The translations under genes were made by a program, and so were the position numbers. From contig NZ_JADDOJ010000036.1 in assembly GCF_015159745.1 (NCBI RefSeq), positions 1-38,452 on the forward strand: a stretch of 38,452 nucleotides of DNA, given 5' to 3'. This document shows positions 19,315-28,882 of this stretch, in pieces. The notes under the pieces were generated by a model. That model was not told where the DNA came from. It made no database searches and worked only from the letters and a program-made list of their open reading frames with translations. The DNA is from Ramlibacter aquaticus (GTDB taxonomy: Bacteria > Pseudomonadota > Gammaproteobacteria > Burkholderiales > Burkholderiaceae_C). How positions within the stretch are numbered: the first letter of the stretch is position 1; the number at the start of each line of letters is the position of its first letter.

Positions 19315-19336
19315 CAAGGCGGCCTGGGCCGCCTTG
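19315..19336. terminator. Perfect GC palindrome between convergent nhaR and tim44-like genes
   Basis: CAAGGCGGCC (19315-19324) and GGCCGCCTTG (19327-19336) are perfect inverted repeats around two bases, 15 bp after the nhaR stop. No T run follows. It could end transcription from both convergent genes or bind a dimeric protein. Confidence 0.35.
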
Positions 19337-19417
19337 GAGAGGTCGTGGGCGATGCAGCGTGCACCGCCCTGGGCCCTGGCCCTGGATTCCAGGCGGGCGC
19401 GCCCTGAAGGCCTGCGA

Positions 19418-20386
19418 TCAGGCTGTCTGCTGGATGCCGGCAATCATCCAGCCGCCGAAGCCCTGGCGCGCCTTGCTCAGGTGCCAGACCTCGTCCAGGT
19501 CGTCGGGCACGGCGCCCGCCTGCTCGCGGATGCTGCCCCTGAAGCGCACGCTCACCACGTAGCGTTCTGCTTCCTCGGCCACGTCGACCACCTGCGCAGT
19601 CAGGCCGAACACTTCGGTGTGTTGCACCGCCTCGCCGCGCTCGGCGATCTCGGCCCGCACGACCCCGAACATCTCGGGCGACAGGTAGTCGCGAAGGCGG
19701 TCCATGTCGCGGGCATCGTTGGCCGCCTGCAGCGCCATGAACTGGTCGCGCGCGGTGCGCTCGAAGCCCGCGGTGTCGAAGCCGGCCGGGATGTGGCCCA
19801 CCGCCGCCGCGGCTGTCGCGGCTTGGCCGGCGGGCTCCAGGTGCGACCCGATCAGTCCCCCACCGCTGCCTGCGGCCGAGGACGGACGAAAGTGAACGTC
19901 CTGGACGGCGCCCGGCGCCCGGAACACACCCGGCGTCGCGGGCGGCGTGCCCCCGTAGGCCCCCGCCAGGGCGCCCCCGGATGCCGCGGCTCGCTTGCGC
20001 AACAGGAACGCGACGAGCGCCATTGCGGCCATGGCCACCAGGGCGACGCTCAGCATGCTGGCCAGCGCCCCGCCCAAGCCGAAGTGCGAGGCCAGGGCGG
20101 CGATGCCCAGGCCGGCCGCGATGCCGGCCAGGGGCCCCATCCAGCTGCGCTGGGCCCCAGCCGCCGCTGCAGGGGCCGCTGGGGCCGCCGTTGAGCCTGC
20201 GGCAGGGGTCCCCTGCCCGGGCGTGCCGGGCGTCGCGCCCGTGCCCGCCTGCTGCGCCGGCGCCGTGACGCTCTGGCGCTGCATGCCCGCCGATTTGCCG
20301 CCGCCCAGGCGCTTGGCCTCGGCGTTCATCCCGGCCGTCAGGCCCACGGCCAGCACCACGGCCATCCAGGCCAATGTCTTTCTCAT
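19418..20386 (-). CDS. Tim44-domain-containing membrane protein
   Basis: A 322-residue protein seen widely in Burkholderiales. A signal peptide or anchor (about residues 1-24) leads into an Ala/Gly/Pro/Gln-rich linker with the AKRLGGGKSAGMQRQS segment common to this group. Two hydrophobic segments lie at about 82-130, then a C-terminal Tim44-like domain from about residue 195 (FERTARDQFMALQAANDARDMDRLRDYLSPEM to WHLSKA). In mitochondria Tim44 tethers Hsp70 to the import pore; the bacterial role is unknown. The start at 20386 has a strong AAGGAG; longer starts would bury this site. It borders the origin region. Confidence 0.85.
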   Translation of the reverse strand: MRKTLAWMAVVLAVGLTAGMNAEAKRLGGGKSAGMQRQSVTAPAQQAGTGATPGTPGQGTPAAGSTAAPAAPAAAAGAQRSWMGPLAGIAAGLGIAALASHFGLGGALASMLSVALVAMAAMALVAFLLRKRAAASGGALAGAYGGTPPATPGVFRAPGAVQDVHFRPSSAAGSGGGLIGSHLEPAGQAATAAAAVGHIPAGFDTAGFERTARDQFMALQAANDARDMDRLRDYLSPEMFGVVRAEIAERGEAVQHTEVFGLTAQVVDVAEEAERYVVSVRFRGSIREQAGAVPDDLDEVWHLSKARQGFGGWMIAGIQQTA

Positions 20387-20590
20387 CGCAAGGTCTCCTT
20401 CGCTGAAAAGCGTGAGACGCAAGGCTAGGGCGGCCGCGACACAGGAAAAAGAAGATCGATCCTGCTGGACGATCAGTAAAAACCGAAGTCTCTGCCGGGC
20501 CGGCAGCCCATACAGCTGTACAGACTCCCTTGGCGAGGAACCTAGGGACGCCGGACGCCGCCGCGCCGCCAGCACGCACGCGGCGCCCGC

Positions 20591-20671
20591 AACTTTTGTC
20601 TCGCTCTTTCTCTTATTTCTTCTATTTCAAATTAGTAGTAGTAGATAAGGGTCCCACCCCGCTGTGGACAA
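20591..20671 (-). other. Basal origin unwinding element: AT-rich block, DnaA-trios, DnaA box
   Basis: Read on the minus strand: a DnaA box TTGTCCACA (20671-20663), a GC-rich spacer of 14 bases (20662-20649), TTAT, then CTA four times (20644-20633), then an A/T-rich pyrimidine/purine-asymmetric tract to about 20591. This is the order described for the bacterial origin unwinding system, where DnaA spreads from the box onto 3'-GAT-5' trios and opens the duplex. The arrangement is directly visible; function is inferred. No comparable trio array was seen near the dnaA promoter. Confidence 0.75.
20618..20632 (+). repeat. 15-bp origin block A, copy 1
   Basis: TCTTCTATTTCAAAT here is identical to 26105-26119 in the dnaA-dnaN gap. 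It immediately precedes the TAG trios. Both copies are followed, 25 and 24 bp later, by a second shared 15-mer holding a DnaA box. Confidence 0.85.
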
Positions 20672-20672
20672 C
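20658..20672 (+). repeat. 15-bp origin block B with DnaA box, copy 1
   Basis: CCCGCTGTGGACAAC, identical to 26144-26158, contains the DnaA box TGTGGACAA. Confidence 0.85.
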
Positions 20673-20781
20673 ACCTCTTTCCTGAATGATTTCAAGGGCT
20701 TGGCGCCGTGACACGGCTGTGTCCAGCGGCGCTTCCGTGGTGTCTCGCAAAACTGCACAACTTGGGCGACGGGCCTTCGCC

Positions 20782-20790
20782 TGTGGATAA
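20782..20790 (-). promoter_or_regulatory. Perfect DnaA box
   Basis: TGTGGATAA on the plus strand is the complement of the consensus DnaA box TTATCCACA. It lies 110 bp from the box at 20663-20671 and has the same orientation, as expected of an origin cluster. Confidence 0.8.
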
Positions 20791-20884
20791 CCGGGCAGTT
20801 GCGCGGGAACTTTCCCCAGGGTTGTCCTTGACCTGTGAAACAACCTGGAAGGCCGCAAGAACGGGGACTGCGAGCCCCGGATGC

Positions 20885-21853
20885 TCAGTGGCCGGTTCGA
20901 AGTTCCCGGACGCCACGGCCCAGCTTGCGTCGCAGCAGGGCGCGCAGGGTGACGCCATCCGCGTACCCGATGCCGGCGGCGATCTGGTCGACGCTCTGGC
21001 TGCCCGTGCGCAGCAAATGCACGGCGCGCTCGATCCGCAGGTCCTGGAAGTACGACAAGGGCGTTTTGCCCAGCACGCGCTGCAAGCGCCTGGCCAGGGT
21101 GCGTTCGCTGGTGCCCGCGGCCGTTGCGGCCTCGGTCAGCGAAAAGCCGTGCGCGAGCTGTTGCCGCGCCCAGGCTTCGAAACGCTCGACCACGGGGTCT
21201 GAATGGGCCAGGTGATCGGGGATCACGAACTGGGCTTGGGACCCGCTCGGTTCGATGAGCAGGTAGCGCGCCACCAGGGCCGCCAGGACGGGACTGCGGC
21301 TGCGGACGATGCTCAGCGCGAGGTCGATGTGGGCCAGGGCAGCGCCGGCCGTCGTGAAGCGGTCCGACGTGACGAGCATCCGCGATTCATCGAGGACGAC
21401 GTCGGGAAAGCGTTGGCGGAACGAGGGTGCCAGCCACCATGAGGTGGTGGCACGCTGCCCGTTCAGCAGCGCGCTTTCTGCCAGCAGGAAACTGGCGGTG
21501 CAGGCAGCCCCCGTGCTCGCACCCTGCTGGTCCCAATGCCGCAACACCTCTGCCGCGTCGCCCACATCCTGCTTGGCAAGCCGCGCGCTGAGGGTGTCCG
21601 GCATCTTCGCGCCCAGGGCCGGGATCAGCACTGCATCCGGCACCTGGGCGCTGTGGGCCGCTACCACGGGCACCGACAGGCCTTGCGCCGTTCGCACGCG
21701 CTGACGAACCCCGACCCGCGTCAACAGGAAAGGCGCCGGCGCCTGCGCAGGCTCGAGCGTGCTCGCCAGCTGGTTGGCCGTGTCCAGCGTGTCCGTGAGG
21801 GCCGCCAGGCCGAGGTCGAACACCCCGTCGAGCACGAGCAGATGGATCAGCAT
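20885..21853 (-). CDS. GlxA family transcriptional regulator (DJ-1/PfpI + AraC)
   Basis: A 322-residue regulator with an N-terminal DJ-1/PfpI-like domain (about 1-185, beginning MLIHLLVLDGVFDLGLAALTDTLDTA) and a C-terminal AraC helix-turn-helix pair (about 220-318, with SLTEAATAAGTSERTLARRLQ and SVDQIAAGIGYAD). The family's nucleophile-elbow position reads GAACTASFLLAE, with a Cys present as in many GlxA regulators. Its ligand is unknown. It is divergent from the ABM-fold gene (111-bp gap), which is the likely target. On the minus strand TACCAT (21866-21861) ends 7 nt before the ATG with no Shine-Dalgarno, a possible leaderless start. Confidence 0.9.
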   Translation of the reverse strand: MLIHLLVLDGVFDLGLAALTDTLDTANQLASTLEPAQAPAPFLLTRVGVRQRVRTAQGLSVPVVAAHSAQVPDAVLIPALGAKMPDTLSARLAKQDVGDAAEVLRHWDQQGASTGAACTASFLLAESALLNGQRATTSWWLAPSFRQRFPDVVLDESRMLVTSDRFTTAGAALAHIDLALSIVRSRSPVLAALVARYLLIEPSGSQAQFVIPDHLAHSDPVVERFEAWARQQLAHGFSLTEAATAAGTSERTLARRLQRVLGKTPLSYFQDLRIERAVHLLRTGSQSVDQIAAGIGYADGVTLRALLRRKLGRGVRELRTGH

Positions 21854-21964
21854 GGCAAGAATGGTAGCAACGATGGCGTTCCTGCCACTGGCACATTCGT
21901 GCCGTCCCTTCCAGACTGCGCATCCGGCACCTCGTGCCTGTCGTCAACCCAGAAGGACCTTGCC

Positions 21965-22267
21965 ATGACCCGATTCGCCCTCTTCGTCCGCCTCGAAGCC
22001 AAGCCCGGCCAGGAAACCGCACTCGCCGAGTTCCTCGCCGGCGCGCTACCCTTGGCCAATGCGGAATCGGGCACCACGGCCTGGTTTGCCCTCAAGTTCG
22101 GGCCGTCGACCTTCGGTGTCTTCGATGCCTTCGCCGACGAGGCCGGGCGCGAGGCTCACCTGAACGGTGCGATCGCCTCGGCCCTGATGGCGAACGCAGC
22201 CACGCTGCTCAGCGCGCCGCCGAACATCGAGAAGGTGGATCTGCTGGCAGCGAAGCTGCCGGGCTGA
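21965..22267 (+). CDS. Antibiotic biosynthesis monooxygenase (ABM)-fold protein
   Basis: A small 100-residue alpha+beta-barrel protein. The first strand FALFVRLEAKPGQETALAEFLAGALPLA and the central ESGTTAWFALKFGPSTFGVFDAFADEAGREAHL are typical of the ABM/dimeric alpha-beta barrel superfamily, which includes quinol monooxygenases and uncharacterised stress proteins. The AAGGA ribosome-binding site and divergent position opposite the GlxA-type regulator support an inducible two-gene module. The substrate is unknown. It converges on gyrB. Confidence 0.85.
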   Translation: MTRFALFVRLEAKPGQETALAEFLAGALPLANAESGTTAWFALKFGPSTFGVFDAFADEAGREAHLNGAIASALMANAATLLSAPPNIEKVDLLAAKLPG

Positions 22268-22273
22268 ATCGGG

Positions 22274-22320
22274 CGGGGCTGTTCACGCCCCGTGGCCGTG
22301 CGACGACTCGGACGTCGTCG
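22274..22320. terminator. Two GC hairpins between ABM gene and gyrB
   Basis: CGGGGC/GCCCCG (22274-22279 and 22287-22292) and CGACGAC/GTCGTCG (22301-22307 and 22314-22320, 6-nt loop) sit between the convergent stops. Neither is followed by a T tract, so termination may be Rho-dependent or weak. Confidence 0.35.
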
Positions 22321-22322
22321 AC

Positions 22323-26082
<3,760 letters not shown>

Positions 26083-26104
26083 GTCTGCCTCTTCCTTCTG
26101 AATG

Positions 26105-26119
26105 TCTTCTATTTCAAAT
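26105..26119 (+). repeat. 15-bp origin block A, copy 2 (dnaA-dnaN gap)
   Basis: Identical to 20618-20632. Here the TAG trios that follow copy 1 are absent; the next 24 bases are GC-rich and unrelated. Confidence 0.85.
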
Positions 26120-26143
26120 CGTGTTGTAACCGCCAGGGGCCCG

Positions 26144-26158
26144 CCCGCTGTGGACAAC
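26144..26158 (+). repeat. 15-bp origin block B with DnaA box, copy 2
   Basis: Identical to 20658-20672, containing TGTGGACAA at 26149-26157. An AT-rich tract (about 26160-26191) lies on its other side, between this box and the 3' end of dnaA. Confidence 0.85.
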
Positions 26159-26269
26159 CGTTATTTTCGCTGTTTTTTCAAGCACTTGGGCCCCTGGCGC
26201 GGCCGCCCCGTGCCGCCGGGCGCCTGTTTCGGCTTGCAACCGGCCGCCGCGGCCCCATGCGGGTGTTTT

Positions 26270-27676
26270 TCACCCTTTCAGGGTCTGTTCCAGCACGTGC
26301 AGTTGCTGGTTGAGCTCGGTGAGCTGCTGGCGCTCGCCGGCGATCTTGCGCACCGCGTGCAGCACGGTGGTGTGGTCGCGGCCGCCGAACAGCTCGCCGA
26401 TCTCCGGCAGGCTCTTCTGGGTCAGCTCCTTGGCCAGGTACATGGCGATCTGCCGCGGTCGCGCGATCGAGGCCGGCCGCTTCTTGGAATACATGTCGGC
26501 GACCTTGATCTTGTAGTAGTCGGCCACCGTCTTCTGGATGTTCTCCACCGAAATCTGCCGGTTCTGGATCGAGAGCAGGTCGCGCAGGGCCTCGCGCGCC
26601 AGCTGGATGGAGACTTCCTTCTGGTTGAAGCGTGAATAGGCCAGGATCTTGCGCAGCGCGCCTTCCAGCTCGCGCACGTTGGAGCGCACGTTCTTGGCGA
26701 CGAAGAAGGCCACTTCCTCGGGCATCTCGGCGCCCTCCGCGCGCGCCTTGTTGATCAGGATCGCCACCCGCATCTCCAGCTCGGGCGGCTCAATGGCCAC
26801 CGTCAGGCCGGAGTCGAAGCGCGAGACCAGGCGCTCGTGGATGTCCGTCAGGCCCTTGGGATAGGTGTCCGAGGTCATCACGATGTGGCTCTTCTTGGCC
26901 AGCAGGGCCTCGAAGGCGTTGAAGAACTCCTCCTGGGTGCGGTCCTTGTTGGCGAAGAACTGCACGTCGTCGATCAGCAGCAGGTCCAGCGAGTGGTAGC
27001 GCTCCTTGAACTCGTCGAAGGTCTTGCGCTGGTAGGCCTTGACCACATCCGAGACGAACTGCTCGGCGTGGATGTAGAGAACCTTGGCCTGCGGCCGGTC
27101 CTGCAGCAGCTTGTTGCCCACCGCGTGCACCAGGTGGGTCTTGCCCAGGCCCACGCCGCCGTAGATGAACAGCGGGTTGTACAGCTGGCCGGGCGTGCCC
27201 GACACGTGCATGGCCGCGGCGCGCGCCATGCGGTTGGCCGTGCCTTCCACCAGTGTCTCGAAGGTGAGCGCGCTGTTGAGCCGGGTCTTGAAGCCCGGGG
27301 CGCTGTCCTCGGCCATCTCGGCCGGCTCCGGGGCCGCACCCATCTCCACGGAGGCGGGTGCGACGAACGTGCGGGCGCTGGCTTCCCGGGGAGTGAGCGC
27401 CAACTCGAGCTGGACCGGCTGGCCGTAGAGCTTTTCCAGCGTCCCGGCGATGCGGGAGGCGTACTGGGCCCGGATCCAGTCCAGCTTGAAGCGATTGGCC
27501 ACGAACAGCGTGACCTTGGAGAAATCGTCGGACACCTGCGCCGCCAGCGGCTTGATCCAGGTGTTGTATTGCTGCTCCGGCAGCTCCTGCGCCAGCTGTT
27601 CCACGCACGCCTGCCACAGGCTGTCCCCCGCGCCCAGGCTGGCCGTGCTCGCCAGCTTTTGTTGCCCCTCACTCAT
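26270..27676 (-). CDS. dnaA: Chromosomal replication initiator DnaA
   Basis: An AAA+ initiator of 468 residues that binds DnaA boxes and melts the origin. Domain I (about 1-90) includes [14 protein letters not shown] variable linker (about 95-130) precedes domain III, which has Walker A GGVGLGKT at 173-180 and Walker [11 protein letters not shown]. Domain IV carries the DNA-binding signature [19 protein letters not shown] near the C-terminus. The start at 27676 ([10 protein letters not shown]) is preferred over an in-frame start at 27727, which would lie downstream of the -10 but encode a Cys/Pro-rich, non-family extension. The promoter probably overlaps a DnaA box (see 27726-27754), suggesting autorepression. 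Confidence 0.98.
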   Translation of the reverse strand: MSEGQQKLASTASLGAGDSLWQACVEQLAQELPEQQYNTWIKPLAAQVSDDFSKVTLFVANRFKLDWIRAQYASRIAGTLEKLYGQPVQLELALTPREASARTFVAPASVEMGAAPEPAEMAEDSAPGFKTRLNSALTFETLVEGTANRMARAAAMHVSGTPGQLYNPLFIYGGVGLGKTHLVHAVGNKLLQDRPQAKVLYIHAEQFVSDVVKAYQRKTFDEFKERYHSLDLLLIDDVQFFANKDRTQEEFFNAFEALLAKKSHIVMTSDTYPKGLTDIHERLVSRFDSGLTVAIEPPELEMRVAILINKARAEGAEMPEEVAFFVAKNVRSNVRELEGALRKILAYSRFNQKEVSIQLAREALRDLLSIQNRQISVENIQKTVADYYKIKVADMYSKKRPASIARPRQIAMYLAKELTQKSLPEIGELFGGRDHTTVLHAVRKIAGERQQLTELNQQLHVLEQTLKG

Positions 27677-27695
27677 GTCGTTTGCTTGCTGCCCT

Positions 27696-27704
27696 TGTGG
27701 ATAT
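27696..27704 (-). promoter_or_regulatory. Degenerate DnaA box in dnaA leader
   Basis: TGTGGATAT, one mismatch from the consensus complement TGTGGATAA, lies in the predicted dnaA 5' untranslated region, about 20 nt before the start codon. Confidence 0.5.
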
Positions 27705-27725
27705 GTCGTTTTCAGGAAGCAGCGC

Positions 27726-27754
27726 ATTCTAGGATGTCCCTACCTTATCCACAA
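27726..27754 (-). promoter_or_regulatory. dnaA promoter with -35 inside a DnaA box
   Basis: On the minus strand: -35 TTGTGG (27754-27749), 17-bp spacer, -10 TAGAAT (27731-27726). The perfect DnaA box (TTATCCACA on the plus strand, 27745-27753) overlaps the -35 by five bases, so DnaA bound there would block RNA polymerase. The predicted leader is about 43 nt. Hexamers and spacing are seen directly; autorepression is inferred from known dnaA regulation in other bacteria. Confidence 0.7.
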
Positions 27755-27923
27755 AGCGGTTTCGGCCCGCGCAAGCAGCGCCAGCTCAACATCAAGCACT
27801 TTGTCACGGGCCGGGCCGCGCAGGGCCCCGGCGCCCCGCGGGCCGGGCCGGAAGCGGGCGCTCACGCGCCGCCCCAGGGAAGCGTCCGCGCGGCTGCGGC
27901 TTGGGGACAACAAGCCTATCTCC

Positions 27924-27952
27924 TTGCCGGCATTGGACTTTTCAGCGATAAT
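27924..27952 (+). promoter_or_regulatory. rpmH operon promoter
   Basis: TTGCCG (27924-27929), a 17-bp spacer and GATAAT (27947-27952) precede rpmH, giving a leader of about 20 nt. A GAGAG ribosome-binding site lies before the ATG. This is the best sigma-70-type promoter upstream of the plus-strand operon. Confidence 0.65.
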
Positions 27953-27979
27953 GCCGGGTTTCCCCTTGAGAGAACAACC

Positions 27980-28114
27980 ATGAAACGCACCTACCAGCCT
28001 TCCAAAGTGCGCCGTGCCCGCACCCACGGGTTCCTCGTTCGCATGAAGACACGTGGTGGCCGCGCCGTCATCAACGCCCGCCGCGCCAAGGGCCGCAAGC
28101 GCCTGGCCGTCTGA
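27980..28114 (+). CDS. rpmH: 50S ribosomal protein L34
   Basis: L34 is a 44-residue basic ribosomal protein. [18 protein letters not shown] and the C-terminal [11 protein letters not shown] are nearly invariant in the family. It is the first gene of the rpmH-rnpA-yidD-yidC-mnmE cluster, divergent from dnaA. A small GCGCC-TAG-GGCGC hairpin (28116-28128) lies just after the stop and could attenuate read-through to rnpA. Confidence 0.99.
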   Translation: MKRTYQPSKVRRARTHGFLVRMKTRGGRAVINARRAKGRKRLAV

Positions 28115-28154
28115 CGCGCCTAGGGCGCCTGCACAGCCTGGCGCCGCCTGACCC

Positions 28155-28616
28155 GTGCAGCGGTTGAAGACCAAGGCGCAGTTCCAGGCCGCAATGGCCG
28201 CCGGAACCGTTGCCCGCACCGCGCACTTCGCGTTGCATCGCATGCCGCTGGACGCGAGCGCAGGGCCTGGGGAGTCCGTGGAATCCGCAGCCGGGGGGCG
28301 CGCGCAAGCCGTCCCCGGGGCCGATGTCCCGGCACCGCAGGCCCTGTTTGCTGTCCGGCTCCCGGCCAGCGAACCCTGGGTCGGCGTGGTGCTGCCCAAG
28401 CGCTGGGCCAGGCGCGCCGTCACGCGCAACGCCATCAGGCGACAGGTCTACGCCGTGAGCCGGGACATCGAGTCTTCCCTGCCGCCAGCCGCCCACGTGG
28501 TGCGGCTGCGCACCGGCTTTGACCGCGCCACCTTCACCAGCCCCAGCTCGGTGCCGCTCAAGCAGGCGGTCCGCGCCGAGCTGAAGCAGCTGTTCGCGCG
28601 CGCGGGGCGGTCCTGA
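28155..28616 (+). CDS. rnpA: Ribonuclease P protein component
   Basis: The protein subunit of RNase P, which matures tRNA 5' ends with the RnpB RNA. The 153-residue product carries the RNR signature RRAVTRNAIRRQVY in its second half and GVVLPKRWARR just before it. It is longer than the 119 residues of E. coli; the extra length is largely an Ala/Gly/Pro-rich insert at about residues 34-61, between the first helix and the central sheet. The GTG start at 28155 begins QRLKTKAQFQAAM, as expected. The stop overlaps the yidD start (TGATG). Confidence 0.93.
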   Translation: MQRLKTKAQFQAAMAAGTVARTAHFALHRMPLDASAGPGESVESAAGGRAQAVPGADVPAPQALFAVRLPASEPWVGVVLPKRWARRAVTRNAIRRQVYAVSRDIESSLPPAAHVVRLRTGFDRATFTSPSSVPLKQAVRAELKQLFARAGRS

Positions 28617-28882
28617 TGCGCGCCCTCCTGCTGGCCCTGATCCGGGCCTACACGCTCACCTTCGGCGCGTGGATGCGGCCCAGCTGCCGCTTCGCGCCCA
28701 GCTGCTCCGTCTATGCGCGCCAGGCCGTCCAGCGGCACGGCGCCGCCTGGGGCAGCGCGCTCACCCTCCATCGCCTCGCACGCTGCGGCCCCTGGTGCCA
28801 GGGCGGCGACGATCCCGTGCCAGTGGAAAGGCCCCGGCTTTTCTCCCGACTGGTCGAACCCTCCAGCAAGAACAACTCATGA
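28616..28882 (+). CDS. yidD: Membrane protein insertion efficiency factor YidD
   Basis: An 88-residue protein associated with the inner membrane that assists YidC-dependent insertion. An N-terminal amphipathic helix (LLLALIRAYTLTFGAW) precedes the family signature CRFAPSCSVYARQAV, then RHGAAWGSALTLHRLARCGPW and GGDDPVP. The three conserved Cys are present. It overlaps rnpA by one base and yidC by four (ATGA), consistent with coupled translation. Confidence 0.96.
   Translation: MRALLLALIRAYTLTFGAWMRPSCRFAPSCSVYARQAVQRHGAAWGSALTLHRLARCGPWCQGGDDPVPVERPRLFSRLVEPSSKNNS

Larger units (their letters stand above)
20387..20884. other. Gene-free origin region (oriC candidate)
   Basis: A 498-bp non-coding stretch between the tim44-like gene and the GlxA-type regulator. 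The middle, 20591-20649, is strikingly AT-rich for this genome and abuts TAG repeats and DnaA boxes, described separately. The sequence also contains a short inverted repeat GACAC-N4-GTGTC (20710-20723). I infer that this is the chromosomal origin or part of it. Six-frame translation shows nothing gene-like. Confidence 0.7.
27677..27979. other. Divergent dnaA-rpmH intergenic region
   Basis: This 303-bp gap holds the probable dnaA promoter with a perfect DnaA box, a degenerate DnaA box, and the rpmH promoter. The centre (about 27800-27900) is GC-rich with no AT-rich unwinding element or trio array, so I do not favour it as the origin. No gene is visible. Confidence 0.7.

Noticed and set aside
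20833..20841. Third parS half-site (GTGAAAC) in the origin region
   Set aside because: Only half of the palindrome is present, so ParB binding is not supported.
27677..27979. dnaA-rpmH gap as the replication origin
   Set aside because: Contains one perfect and one degenerate DnaA box, both explained by the dnaA promoter, and no AT-rich tract or trio array. Not excluded absolutely.
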